From Streptomyces virginiae (GTDB lineage Bacteria > Actinomycetota > Actinomycetes > Streptomycetales > Streptomycetaceae): a stretch of DNA of 59,234 nt. The notes beneath the pieces are model-generated. The model saw only the letters and a program-made list of their open reading frames with translations, was not told the DNA's origin and searched no databases. This document shows, piece after piece, positions 50,646-59,039 of the stretch. Each line of letters opens with the position of its first letter. The stretch's first letter is position 1. The stretch covers positions 1 to 59,234 of the forward strand of contig NZ_JOAK01000033.1 of the NCBI RefSeq assembly GCF_000720455.1, given 5' to 3'. Both the position numbers and the translations under genes were made by a program.

Positions 50646-51596
50646 TCACAGGTGGTCCGACGGCTTGGTCAGGCTCACGCCCTCCGGCAGTCGAGGGTCG
50701 GGAACGCCCCCCTTGCGGGCCGAGCGGTCCCGAATCGGCGCCTCGGCCAAGAGCTGCTCGAAAATCGGGATCAGGGCATCGATCGAGGCACGGCTCACTT
50801 CGCCGTCCTGCGGGCCCTCCGGAAGGCGGTCCCAAGGCGCCGCGGCAGCGTCCTCCGCGTCGTCGATCCAGTCCTGGAGCGCATCGGTGTCAGCCGGCCG
50901 ATCCGGCGCCAGCACGTCGTAGACCAAGGTGCTACCGGCCGCGTTCACCGCGGCCGAGAGCGCGTTGGCCTGATCTCCCGGGCGGGACACGCCTGCCGCG
51001 AGTCGCCTTTCGAGAACTCTCAGAATCGCCTGCGCCGTCGGGCGGTGATCGATCACGTCCAGGCGCATCGTGGTCTGCAACACGTCCTGCACCTGGCAGG
51101 CGGTCTCGGTCGGACGGTAGTCGGATCCATCGCGGAACAACTCGGCGGCCCACCAGAGTCTTGAGAAGGCCTGCGTGTAATGCGGGCCACAGAAGCGGGC
51201 CGCCGTCGCGGCGCCCGGTGCGCCGTCCGTATCCGAGCCCCGATGCCGCCACACGACATAGTCGGGGGCGACCACCATTGCGATGAAGTTCCACAGGCGC
51301 CCGTCAGCGGCCTCCGCCCGTGTCATGCGCAACGTGGCGTGTAGCCGAGGTGCGAACCAGCCGTCCGCAGCCGTGCGCCGACCCTCGAATCTGCGCATCG
51401 CCTCGTCCACCAGCACACGCACCGGCTCTGTCCGCCAACGCTGAGCGGCGCCCAGCGTTTCGGCCGCCCTCCGCAGCGCCACCTGAGGCGGCCGCTCTTG
51501 CCCCGTCTGCACCGCCCTACCGATGTGCTTGGCCACCGACGCATCCGTCAACATCCCCAGGATCGGCGGGAGTTCGCTGCCATCCGAACGGTTCAT
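50646..51596 (-). CDS. DUF6339-like protein of the defence island
   Basis: 316 residues from the ATG at 51596, which overlaps the stop of the upstream gene (ATGA). Soluble, alpha-helical; notable segment FAPRLHATLRMTRAEAADGRLWNFIAMVVAPDYVVWRHRG. I recall similar proteins labelled DUF6339 beside Vsr and methyltransferase genes in Streptomyces, but I am not certain of the family number. No nuclease or ATPase motif is visible. Last gene of the minus-strand operon (HTH-ATPase, unknown, this), 22 bases from the converging methyltransferase stop. Confidence 0.68.
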   Translation of the reverse strand: MNRSDGSELPPILGMLTDASVAKHIGRAVQTGQERPPQVALRRAAETLGAAQRWRTEPVRVLVDEAMRRFEGRRTAADGWFAPRLHATLRMTRAEAADGRLWNFIAMVVAPDYVVWRHRGSDTDGAPGAATAARFCGPHYTQAFSRLWWAAELFRDGSDYRPTETACQVQDVLQTTMRLDVIDHRPTAQAILRVLERRLAAGVSRPGDQANALSAAVNAAGSTLVYDVLAPDRPADTDALQDWIDDAEDAAAAPWDRLPEGPQDGEVSRASIDALIPIFEQLLAEAPIRDRSARKGGVPDPRLPEGVSLTKPSDHL

Positions 51597-52576
51597 CGTG
51601 CACCACCGGCCCCTTCGAGGTTCTGCACGGAGCGCACGGCGTTGGTCAGGTTCCTCGTCGCGCGGCTTCGTCGCCCTGCTGCAAACTGCACGCCGGTCTG
51701 GATTTCCGCCCAGCCGTAGCCCTTCGTGCGTCGCTCGACGATCTCGTAGAGTGCGTCGGTCGGTTGACGTCCCGGCAGCACGTCCGGGAGCATCGATCGC
51801 AGTACCGACTCCCGCCACCCCTTCGGCAGCATCGGGGTTCCGTCCTCGTCCGTGTCCAAGTCGCTCACAGCCGTGTGGAACATCGCGGTCCAGGCGTCTT
51901 GGGCAATCTGCGTGGCCGCGAGATCCCGCAGCATCCGCTCTGCCGGGCTGCCACCGGAACCCCGTAGCGCCACCATCAAACCCTCGATGGCTCCGGTGTT
52001 GAGGTACACGGTCGGAACGTCACCCGTGGTCTCGACGATCCAGGCGGACTCCTTGTAGGGCCGAAGCCACTCGTGCTCCCCCTCCTTGAAGTCCACCTCG
52101 ACGATATCGATCTCGCGTTGCCGGGCAGGGGTCGAAGCCTTCAGATCGACGTACCAGTCCTGTGTGGCGGACCCGACCAGCCGGCCCGCCACACCCTCCA
52201 CCGTCGCCACCACCGAGACTCCGAGTGTGGCCCGTCGCAGGTGCGCCACACTGTCCAGCTCGATGGTTCCCTGCATCGTCCCGTCCGCCGACCTCGACAG
52301 AACGGCAGTCGTACGGGCGTTGGTCGCCTTTTCCGAGAGCACGGCCAGGAACACCACATCGGACCACGGTCCCGAGCTGATCTCCGCCTCCGGGAAGGTG
52401 ACCGAGAGCCGTAGCCGTGCCCGCTCCCAAGCACCTCGCCCCGCCTGATGCAGGGCAACCGCCCGGTCCGTGGCCGAGATCATCGCGTAGGGCAGTTCCC
52501 GGTTGTCCACCGAGACGGACATGACCCTCAGCTCCACGTCCCCGAAGATGGTCGGATAGGGGAACACCGCCGTCAC
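51593..52576 (-). CDS. Unknown protein of the HTH-GHKL operon
   Basis: 327 residues; GTG start overlaps the ATPase stop by four bases and its own stop overlaps the next start by four. I do not recognise it. The N-terminal half is beta-rich (YPTIFGDVELRVMSVSVDNRELPYAMIS; VVFLAVLSEKATNARTTAVL), with a predicted charged segment EIDIVEVDFKEGEHEWLRPYKESAWIVET, and the C-terminal half is helical (AERMLRDLAATQIAQDAWTAMFHTAVSDL; RRTKGYGWAEIQTGVQFAAGRRS). No membrane segment. Strict coupling suggests a stable complex with the HTH-ATPase. Confidence 0.72.
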   Translation of the reverse strand: MTAVFPYPTIFGDVELRVMSVSVDNRELPYAMISATDRAVALHQAGRGAWERARLRLSVTFPEAEISSGPWSDVVFLAVLSEKATNARTTAVLSRSADGTMQGTIELDSVAHLRRATLGVSVVATVEGVAGRLVGSATQDWYVDLKASTPARQREIDIVEVDFKEGEHEWLRPYKESAWIVETTGDVPTVYLNTGAIEGLMVALRGSGGSPAERMLRDLAATQIAQDAWTAMFHTAVSDLDTDEDGTPMLPKGWRESVLRSMLPDVLPGRQPTDALYEIVERRTKGYGWAEIQTGVQFAAGRRSRATRNLTNAVRSVQNLEGAGGAR

Positions 52577-54666
52577 ACCGAACCTCCGCGAGCCTTCTGA
52601 ACCTCAACCACGAGTCGCGCGTACCCGCTGCGCACCGGGTGGGTGGCGGGATTCGTGACGCCTCGGAACACCGCCTTGCGCACTCCGGCCTCCACCACGA
52701 GGTCACCGTTCTCCACTCGGCAGTCCTCGTCGGCTTCCAGAGCCGCCCATCCGACCACCGGACGGCCGCCCGACCGAACATCGAACTTCGCCACAGGCGT
52801 CAGCCGCCACGGGTCGTCGGCCGCAGGGAGCTTGACTTCCACGGTCACACTCCAGGCGCCCGATTCCACCACATGCGCCGACACTCCACGGACGGTCGGG
52901 AACGCCTGGGTCCGCCGCGTCGGAGCGTTGGGGGCGTCCCAGGTCAACAGCTCACGCAGCGCGGCAGGACCGCCTGCACGCTTCGTCTCACGCCGTCCCA
53001 CCAGAGCACGCACGGCCTTGTCGACATCACTGCGGAACTCTTTCAGACGGCTGACGGCACCACGCTCGTAGAGCGAAGTGAGTTCCTCCGTCCGGTCCCA
53101 GCGGTCATGCTCGGGCGGTTCCGAGGCGCGGAGGAACTCCTCGGCCAAGGCCACGTCCTCGCCGTCCCGGTCGGTCGCGTAGCCGGCCAGCAACACGGCC
53201 TGGAACGGCATCGTGCCCAAAGGTAGTTCGCGGGGACGATGCTCCGTGATGGTCATGCGGTTCCCCCGCATGCACACGACCCGGCTGTGCCGCTCGTCCG
53301 CGTCCGCAGCAGGAGTGAGCAGGAGGACCGCCAGGTGCTCGCGGCCCTTGTCCCGCGCCCTTCCACGCCCCTTCAAGGGCGTCACGATCAACGGAACCTC
53401 GGCCCGTGCCACCTGGTCCTCCGACGTGAGGCAGTCGACCGTGTGGCCGTCCAAGTGGGCTTGCAGCGCGCGGCTCAGGGCAGGATGGCGGGTGTACGGA
53501 TCGACCCGTTCTTCGGGGACGACCACCTGCCCGTCGCGCAAGGTGGAAACGCGTGCCTCCAACAACGGGCCGGCAGCGACACCACCGACCATCGCCGCCC
53601 AGAAGCCGTCGCCCAGCGATCGCACCAGCTTGTCGTGGAGGTCACGCAAGTCCTCGGCGTCCCCAGACGCGTCATGGGCGCCGACCACCAGGAAGGACGT
53701 CCCCGGCTCACTCGTTCGCCGATCGAGGTGCAGGCTCCGCACCGTCTCCTCGTCGGCCCACCACGAGCGCGACACGTCCTTGTGCGCCGGGTCCGTGTCG
53801 GGCTCGCCGAACCAGGCCGGTCCCGCGAAGGCCTCGCCGTCGACCTGCCGCCACGGCAGGTCGAGCCGTCCGATGACACGACGCTCGGTCCTGCCCTCGT
53901 GCGGCTCGGAGAGTGTGGAGTTGATGAGGACGAGACCGAACCGGCTGGCAGCCCACAGGGTCGCCTTGCCCAGCCCGTACGAGCCGCCGGCACGACCTCC
54001 GGACTGCTTGTGACTGTCGAGCTGGCGTCTTACGACGGCGGCGAATCGACCGTCGTGGTACTCCGGCCCGGTAAGCCCGTTGGCGTTGAAGTCGTCCACC
54101 CGCAGGAGCACCAGCGAGTTCCTCGACTCCAGTTCGTTCAACGCCGCCCGCAGGCTCCTCGACACCTTCTGCTCCGCCGAGGCCGCGCGATCATAGTGGG
54201 GGCGCAACTCGTCCCACTGGAGTGCGGCCAGGAACGAGGAGAGGTGTTCACCTGTCAACTCGTGCAGCGTGTAGTGCACGCGAACCGGCGCTCCGACATC
54301 GCATCGTTCGTCAAGCGCGTTCTGGGTGGCCTCCCTGGCCAGCACAGACATGTCCGCGTCGAAGGCGAAGGCGGCGGCGTTGCCGTACTCACGCCCGCCG
54401 TCGGCATGAGCCGTGCGATGGTGCCACCGCAACGGACGGCCGGACGCCACGTCGCTGGTACGGCTGTCGACCAATGCAGGGTTGGTGCCGAACACCTCCG
54501 CGAGCGCCCTTTTGGTCTCCTCCCTAGGCTCCGCCCGGCCGTTCACCCAAGCGGAAACGGCCGCACGGGTCAGCCCGAGTCGGACAGCAAGGTCGGACTG
54601 GGACATGTCCATACGGTTCAACTGCCTTGCGAGCCAAGGGCCGAATTCCTCACCAGGGTGCTCCAT
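52573..54666 (-). CDS. Fusion of Cro/CI-type HTH to a GHKL ATPase
   Basis: 697 residues. N-terminal HTH (PWLARQLNRMDMSQSDLAVRLGLTRAAVSAWVNGR, about 10-44) joined to a GHKL ATP-binding domain: N box E112-ATQ-N116-AL-D119 (LAREATQNALDER), G1 D191-DFNANG197 and G2 GGSYGLGKATLWA (227-239). A long C-terminal region (about 250-697) is unlike MutL and has no motif I know. The combination of sequence-specific DNA-binding and an ATP-driven conformational clamp in one chain is unusual. A strong inverted repeat 60-90 bases upstream is a candidate autoregulatory site. Operon leader of two further unknown genes. Confidence 0.85.
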   Translation of the reverse strand: MEHPGEEFGPWLARQLNRMDMSQSDLAVRLGLTRAAVSAWVNGRAEPREETKRALAEVFGTNPALVDSRTSDVASGRPLRWHHRTAHADGGREYGNAAAFAFDADMSVLAREATQNALDERCDVGAPVRVHYTLHELTGEHLSSFLAALQWDELRPHYDRAASAEQKVSRSLRAALNELESRNSLVLLRVDDFNANGLTGPEYHDGRFAAVVRRQLDSHKQSGGRAGGSYGLGKATLWAASRFGLVLINSTLSEPHEGRTERRVIGRLDLPWRQVDGEAFAGPAWFGEPDTDPAHKDVSRSWWADEETVRSLHLDRRTSEPGTSFLVVGAHDASGDAEDLRDLHDKLVRSLGDGFWAAMVGGVAAGPLLEARVSTLRDGQVVVPEERVDPYTRHPALSRALQAHLDGHTVDCLTSEDQVARAEVPLIVTPLKGRGRARDKGREHLAVLLLTPAADADERHSRVVCMRGNRMTITEHRPRELPLGTMPFQAVLLAGYATDRDGEDVALAEEFLRASEPPEHDRWDRTEELTSLYERGAVSRLKEFRSDVDKAVRALVGRRETKRAGGPAALRELLTWDAPNAPTRRTQAFPTVRGVSAHVVESGAWSVTVEVKLPAADDPWRLTPVAKFDVRSGGRPVVGWAALEADEDCRVENGDLVVEAGVRKAVFRGVTNPATHPVRSGYARLVVEVQKARGGSV

Positions 54667-54726
54667 GCATCGCCCTCCGCTGTCCGGCTCGCCACGGCCT
54701 ACGTCTTGATCACCTTAACAGGAGCC

Positions 54727-54752
54727 ATTTGACATGGAGGTCGTTGTCAAAT
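54727..54752 (-). promoter_or_regulatory. Inverted repeat ATTTGACA-N10-TGTCAAAT, candidate operator of the HTH-GHKL operon
   Basis: Perfect 8-bp arms at 54727-54734 and 54745-54752, centre spacing 18 bases, overlapping the vsr stop codon and 61 bases before the HTH-ATPase start. Each arm includes a TTGACA -35 motif, one in each direction. Arm spacing suits a dimer of XRE-type HTH domains. No second copy was noticed before the other island genes. Confidence 0.6.
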
Positions 54753-55208
54753 ATCCGAGACGGATCCCTGCATCCGGGTCCTGGGCCGCAAGTCGGCCCG
54801 ACGGCTCGCGACCACGGCGAGCACTCGGGCCGCCGCCTCTTCCACCTGCTCGTGCTCCCAGACGCGCACCGAGAGCCATCCCGCCTCGGCCAGACGGCCG
54901 TCCGTATCGCGATCTCTACGCTGGTTGCCCTCGATCTTCGCTCGCCAAAAATCGGCGTTGTTCTTCGGCCACGTGGCATGCAGCGGGCAGCCGTGCCAGA
55001 AGCAACCGTCGACGAACACCGCCACACGCGTCGGCCCGAACACGATGTCGGCCTCGCGCCTCACACCCTTCACCGGCCTCCGATGGATCCGGTATCGAGC
55101 TCCCTTGGCGTGCAGTGCCTTGCGCAATGCGATTTCCACGCCCGTGTCGCGCCTCTTCTGGCGGCTCATTCGAGCACGGACGGTCGTCGTCGTAGCCAAT
55201 TTCTCCAC
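54747..55208 (-). CDS. vsr: Very short patch repair (Vsr) endonuclease
   Basis: 153 residues from the GTG at 55208; an ATG at 55169 (MSRQKRRDTGVE) gives a 140-residue form more like shorter homologues, and neither start has a strong ribosome site. Vsr motifs: SRQKRRDTGVEIALRKAL, DIVF with catalytic Asp (EADIVFGPTRVAVFVDGCFW.. ), zinc/His site FWHGCPLH, PKNNADFWRAKIEGN and RVWEHE. Nicks 5' to T in T:G mismatches formed when 5-methylcytosine deaminates, which fits the island's cytosine methyltransferase. Genes for it usually accompany C5 methyltransferases. Confidence 0.93.
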   Translation of the reverse strand: MEKLATTTTVRARMSRQKRRDTGVEIALRKALHAKGARYRIHRRPVKGVRREADIVFGPTRVAVFVDGCFWHGCPLHATWPKNNADFWRAKIEGNQRRDRDTDGRLAEAGWLSVRVWEHEQVEEAAARVLAVVASRRADLRPRTRMQGSVSDI

Positions 55209-55272
55209 GCCCCATTGTGAACCGGACGGGTCGGTGGCTTCAGGCGCCGCTCGGTGAGGGCGAGCCTGCGGA

Positions 55273-55569
55273 CTAGCGGTCGGCCGTGGCGTAGGTTGTG
55301 GCGGCCATGGCGGCTGCTGAGGTGAAGACCGCCGGCCAGGCACCGATCTTTTTGGCCAGGGGGTGTGAGGCCGCGAACGCGGCGACGTAGGCCGCGCCCA
55401 GGAGGGCCGTCGTCGTCGGCGACGTGCGGCGGTGCCATTCGCGGGCCGCGAGGGTGCCCGCCGCCGCGAGGACCACACCGCCGAGCGGCCGCTTGCCGGT
55501 CCAGCGGGCGGCGGCGTACCCGCCGACCAGGCCGCCCGCGGCTACGAGCGAGGTGGGGAACTGCGCCAT
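55273..55569 (-). CDS. Small membrane protein, 98 aa
   Basis: The ATG at 55569 follows GGAGG; a GTG at 55599 would add ten residues without a ribosome site. The protein has glycine-rich hydrophobic stretches (SLVAAGGLVGGYAAARW; GGVVLAAAGTLAA; LLGAAYVAAFAASHPLA; VFTSAAAMAATTYATA), so three to four membrane segments. Conserved-looking Streptomyces protein of unknown function. High GC: outside the island. Confidence 0.72.
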   Translation of the reverse strand: MAQFPTSLVAAGGLVGGYAAARWTGKRPLGGVVLAAAGTLAAREWHRRTSPTTTALLGAAYVAAFAASHPLAKKIGAWPAVFTSAAAMAATTYATADR

Positions 55570-55608
55570 GGTGGGGGCCTCCAGCCGTTCGAGCGTCACC
55601 GAACGAGG

Positions 55609-55800
55609 CTAACGCGCCCGGCGGGCGAAGCGGCGCGCGGCCGCCACCGCCAGCACGACGGCGGCCCCGCCCAGGACGTTGTCCGGGAGCGCGTCCTGGA
55701 GGGCCCGCGGGAGCACGGCCATGACCCCCAGGACCACGAAGAACGCCACCGCGCAGGCGGCCAGACCCATCAGGGCTCGGCTCAAGAGGTTGTTGCGCAC
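55609..55800 (-). CDS. Small membrane protein, 63 aa
   Basis: From a GTG at 55800: MRNNLLSRALMG, helix LAACAVAFFVVLGVMAVL, a short loop ALQDALPDN, second helix VLGGAAVVLAVAAARRFARRAR with a basic end. Two-helix membrane protein, N- and C-termini probably cytosolic. It precedes the 98-residue membrane protein by 39 bases on the same strand, so the two may be co-transcribed. Function unknown. Confidence 0.6.
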   Translation of the reverse strand: MRNNLLSRALMGLAACAVAFFVVLGVMAVLPRALQDALPDNVLGGAAVVLAVAAARRFARRAR

Positions 55801-55985
55801 GCTGGCTCAACGCCGGGCCGGGCGGGTCGATACGGGTGGTCCGCGTCACCGTACGGAAGTCGGATTTGTCGCACACCCTCCGGATCTGCGGACCTCCCCT
55901 CCCGGGAACGTCCCGGGCGTAGATTCGGTCTTCGATAGGGGCGATCCGACCCAAGCCACCCAAGCCGGCCCAAGGAGCTGCAAAC

Positions 55986-56522
55986 GTGATCTGTTACGGA
56001 CCGGCCGTCCTCGACCTGACGGACGAGCTCGCCGACACCTACGGCGAGGTCTTCTCCGCCCCACCGTGGAACGAAGATGAAGAAACCATTCGCCAGTTCG
56101 CTGTCCGGCTGCAGGCCGACAGCCGGCGCGCCGGCTTCCGCACCGCATTCGCACAGTCGACCCACGGCGTCGACGGATTCGCCACCGCCTGGCTGACGCC
56201 CCGCACCTTCCCCACGGACCGCGCCTACGGACAGGTCGCCGCGCAGCTCGGCCGGCAGCGCGTGCGCGAACTCCTCGTCGGCGCCCTGGAGATCGACGAG
56301 CTCGCCGTACGCCCGCACGCGCGCGGGCACGGCACCGGCCGCGCCCTGCTGGCGGAGATCACCGCCGACGCCCCGGACGACCGGGCCTGGCTGCTGACCG
56401 CCCGCGTGGCCACCGACACCGTGGCCACCTACCACCGGCTCGGCTGGCACGAGGTCAAACCGCTGCCCGGCACTGAGAACGGCGTCGTCGTCTTCCTCGC
56501 CCCGAACCACCCTTCGGCCTGA
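55986..56522 (+). CDS. GNAT family N-acetyltransferase
   Basis: 178 residues from a GTG at 55986. GNAT core: motif A IDELAVRPHARGHGTGRALLAEI (acetyl-CoA pyrophosphate loop RGHGTG), motif B region WLLTARVATDTVATYHRLGWHEV. N-terminal part PWNEDEETIRQFAVRLQADSRRAGFRTAFA. Substrate unknown. It is 34 bases upstream of an AbiEi-like gene on the same strand and may be co-transcribed. Confidence 0.88.
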   Translation: MICYGPAVLDLTDELADTYGEVFSAPPWNEDEETIRQFAVRLQADSRRAGFRTAFAQSTHGVDGFATAWLTPRTFPTDRAYGQVAAQLGRQRVRELLVGALEIDELAVRPHARGHGTGRALLAEITADAPDDRAWLLTARVATDTVATYHRLGWHEVKPLPGTENGVVVFLAPNHPSA

Positions 56523-56556
56523 GCGTCGGCCGTTCGCCACCGGGCATACCGGGGGC

Positions 56557-57573
56557 ATGATCACTCGTACCGCCCAACGCCAGCTGAACATGGCCACCCA
56601 CCACCAGCTCCGCCAGGCCGGCATCCCGGCCGCCACCATCAGCGGCCGCAGCCGCCGGGGAGGACCCTGGCAGCGGCTCCTGCCCAGGGTGTACCTCCTG
56701 CAGACCGGCCCACCCGACACCCGGCAGCAGGCCCTCTCCGCCGTCCTGTACGCCGCCCCGCCCTCCGCGGACCCGCTCTCCGGCACCGCCGCCGCACTCA
56801 CCGGCGGCGCGGCCCTCGCGCTCCTCGGCATCCGCGACGCACCACCCGAACCACTGGACGTCCTCGTCCGCGCCCCACGGTCGGTGGCGGCCGCCGGCCG
56901 CGTCCGCCCCCTCTCGACCGCCCGCTGGCCCGCGACCATCACCATCGCCGGGGTGCCCAGCACCCGTCCGGTCCGGGCGGCCACCGACTTCGCGGCCCGC
57001 GCGGACGACCCGGACCTGGTGCGCTCCGTCCTCGCGAACGTCGTCCAGGGCGGCTGGTGCCACCCGCACGACCTGCACGCCGAACTGCGCGCGGGCCGGA
57101 TCCGGCACCGCCCCGCCGTCCGGACGGCCGCCGCCGAACTGGTCGCCGGAGTCCGGTCGATCGCCGAGGGCCGCGCACGCGACGCCCTGTCGGCCACGGA
57201 CCTGCCCGCTCCGCTCTGGAACGCCCGGCTCTACGGACCCGACGGGTCCTTCCTCGCCAGCCCTGACGCGTACTGGCCCGATGAGGGCGTCGCGCTGGAG
57301 ATCGACTCCGCCGAGTACCACTACACCCGCGACTCCTGGCAGGCCACGCTGCGCCGGAGACTGCGCATGGAGGCCCGGGGCGTCCTGGTGGTCAGCACGA
57401 CGCCCGGGATCCTGCGCGAGGAACCGGCCGACCTGATCGCCGCGCTCCGCGCGCTCCTCGCCCTGGGCGACGCCCGCCCCGCACCGCCGGAGGTCACGGC
57501 CCGCGGCCACGCCCAGCTGGAGCTGCCGCTCCGGGCGTCCCCCTACGCTCCGAAGGCGCGGGACACCGTGTAG
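56557..57573 (+). CDS. AbiEi-like winged-helix/DUF559-like protein
   Basis: 338 residues. N-terminal helix-turn-helix of AbiEi-antitoxin type (HHQLRQAGIPAATISGRSRRGGPWQRLLPRVYLLQ), a central domain (SGTAAALTGGAALALLGIRDAPPEPLDVLVRA), and a C-terminal Vsr/DUF559-like core (SPDAYWPDEGVALEIDSAEYHY..LRRRLRMEARGVLVV) with the D..ExD arrangement of PD-(D/E)XK folds. Stand-alone proteins of this type are frequent in actinobacteria; no AbiEii toxin is adjacent, so a toxin-antitoxin role is not supported. Overlaps the converging DUF445 gene by 31 bases. Confidence 0.82.
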   Translation: MITRTAQRQLNMATHHQLRQAGIPAATISGRSRRGGPWQRLLPRVYLLQTGPPDTRQQALSAVLYAAPPSADPLSGTAAALTGGAALALLGIRDAPPEPLDVLVRAPRSVAAAGRVRPLSTARWPATITIAGVPSTRPVRAATDFAARADDPDLVRSVLANVVQGGWCHPHDLHAELRAGRIRHRPAVRTAAAELVAGVRSIAEGRARDALSATDLPAPLWNARLYGPDGSFLASPDAYWPDEGVALEIDSAEYHYTRDSWQATLRRRLRMEARGVLVVSTTPGILREEPADLIAALRALLALGDARPAPPEVTARGHAQLELPLRASPYAPKARDTV

Positions 57574-58904
57574 ATCAGCAGGCCCGCCAGGGCGCCGACC
57601 ACCGTGCCGTTGATACGGATGAACTGCAGGTCGCGGCCGATGTGGGCCTCGATCTTGCGGGAGGTGTGCTCGGCGTCCCAGGCCGCCACCGTGTCGGTGA
57701 TCAGCGAAGTGACCTCGCTCCGGTAGGTGGTGACGACGTAGACGACCGCGCCCTCGATCCAGCCCTCCAGCTTCGCCTGCAGGCGGCCGTCCGTGGCCAG
57801 TCGCGCGCCCAGCGAGATCAGCGAGGCACGGACCCGCAGGCGCAGCTCGCTCTGCTCGTCCTCCGCCGTCGAGATGATCATCGAGCGGATCGCGGACCAG
57901 GCGGACGCGATGACGTCCTGGACCTCGTCGCGGGCCAGGATCTCCGACTTGAGCCGCTCCACGCGGGCCCGCGTCGCCGTGTCCGACTGGAGGTCCGCCG
58001 CGAAGTCCCGCAGGAAACGGTCCACCGCCGCGCGCGCCGGGTGCTCGGGCATGTCCCGCATCTCGGTGACGAAGCGGAGCAGCTCCTTGTAGACGCGCTC
58101 GCCCACCTTGCGGTCCACGAACCGCGGGGTCCAGCCGGGGGCGCCGCCCTGGACGGCGTCCGTGATCGAGTCCCCGTGGGTGATCAGCCAGTCGTGGGCC
58201 TTCGCGCAGACGAGGTCGACGGCGCGGCGGTGACCGCCGTCGGCGACGACCTTCTGCAGGGTCTTGCCCAGGCCCGGCGCGATCTCGGCGGACTCGGCGC
58301 GCCGCGTGATGGCCTCGCCGACGACGGCCTGCACGTCGGAGTCGCGCAGGACGGTCAGCGCGCCGCGCAGGGCGGTGGCCAGTTCGGCCGTGACGCGTTC
58401 CGCGTGCGCGGGCTCGGCCAGCCAGGCGCCGAGGCGGCCGCCGATGCCGAGGGCGTGGAGGCGGGTGCGCACCACCTCGGAGGAGAGGAAGTTCTCGCCG
58501 ACGAACTCGCCGAGGGTGGCGCCGAACTGGTCCTTCTTCGTCGGGATGATCGCGGTGTGCGGGATGGGCAGGCCGAGTGGCCGCTTGAAGAGGGCGGTGA
58601 CGGCGAACCAGTCCGCGAGCGCGCCGACCATGCCGGCCTCCGCGGCGGCGGCGACGTAACCGGCCCAGGCGCCGGCGCCCCAGGCGTGCTCGGCGTACGT
58701 GGCCAGCACGTAGACCACCGCCACCAGGAGCAACAGGCCGGTCGCGGTGGCCTTCATCCGGCGGACGCCGCGGCGGCGCTCCTCGTCGGCGGCATTGAAC
58801 ACGAACGCTCCGCGGGCGGGGGGCGGTGGGGGTGGTGGTACCGGCGCGGCTGTGCCGTTGGCTGTGACGCCGTCTCGGCCGCCGTCTGGGCTGCGGTTGT
58901 CCAC
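57543..58904 (-). CDS. DUF445 family membrane protein
   Basis: 453 residues from a GTG with AGGAG four bases upstream. Pro-rich N-terminus (PPPPPPPARG), then the DUF445 start (RMKATATGLLLLVAVVYVLATYAEHAWGAGAW, GMVGALADWFAVTALFKRPLGLPIPHTAIIP) with two membrane helices, a long helical middle (coiled-coil-like, cytosolic) and a last helix (INGTVVGALAGLLIYTVSRAFG). The ADWFAVTALF..P..IPHTAI motif is diagnostic. Function of the family is unknown. Convergent with the AbiEi-like gene, 3' ends overlapping. Confidence 0.92.
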   Translation of the reverse strand: MDNRSPDGGRDGVTANGTAAPVPPPPPPPARGAFVFNAADEERRRGVRRMKATATGLLLLVAVVYVLATYAEHAWGAGAWAGYVAAAAEAGMVGALADWFAVTALFKRPLGLPIPHTAIIPTKKDQFGATLGEFVGENFLSSEVVRTRLHALGIGGRLGAWLAEPAHAERVTAELATALRGALTVLRDSDVQAVVGEAITRRAESAEIAPGLGKTLQKVVADGGHRRAVDLVCAKAHDWLITHGDSITDAVQGGAPGWTPRFVDRKVGERVYKELLRFVTEMRDMPEHPARAAVDRFLRDFAADLQSDTATRARVERLKSEILARDEVQDVIASAWSAIRSMIISTAEDEQSELRLRVRASLISLGARLATDGRLQAKLEGWIEGAVVYVVTTYRSEVTSLITDTVAAWDAEHTSRKIEAHIGRDLQFIRINGTVVGALAGLLIYTVSRAFGA

Positions 58905-59039
58905 GTGCTCCTGCCTTCCCCCGGGGGCGCCGGTTTTGTCTGCATAGCATCCGACTCCTGGGAGGCCGGTGGAGTTCCCGCCACGCCGTTCCGCTCCCGC
59001 GGCGGGTGGCAGTCCGGGGCAGCCCGGGGCCCGGTGCGG

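Noticed and set aside
53239..54732. 497-residue open frame antisense to the HTH-GHKL gene
   Set aside because: The minus strand shows clear HTH and GHKL motifs; the plus frame has none.
42744..55208. Complete Mza system
   Set aside because: An AIPR-type protein, expected in the described form, was not seen, so the island is called Mza-like only.
56455..58950. 831-residue minus-strand frame covering the AbiEi-like and DUF445 genes
   Set aside because: The DUF445 motifs are in a different frame and the composition is shadow-like.
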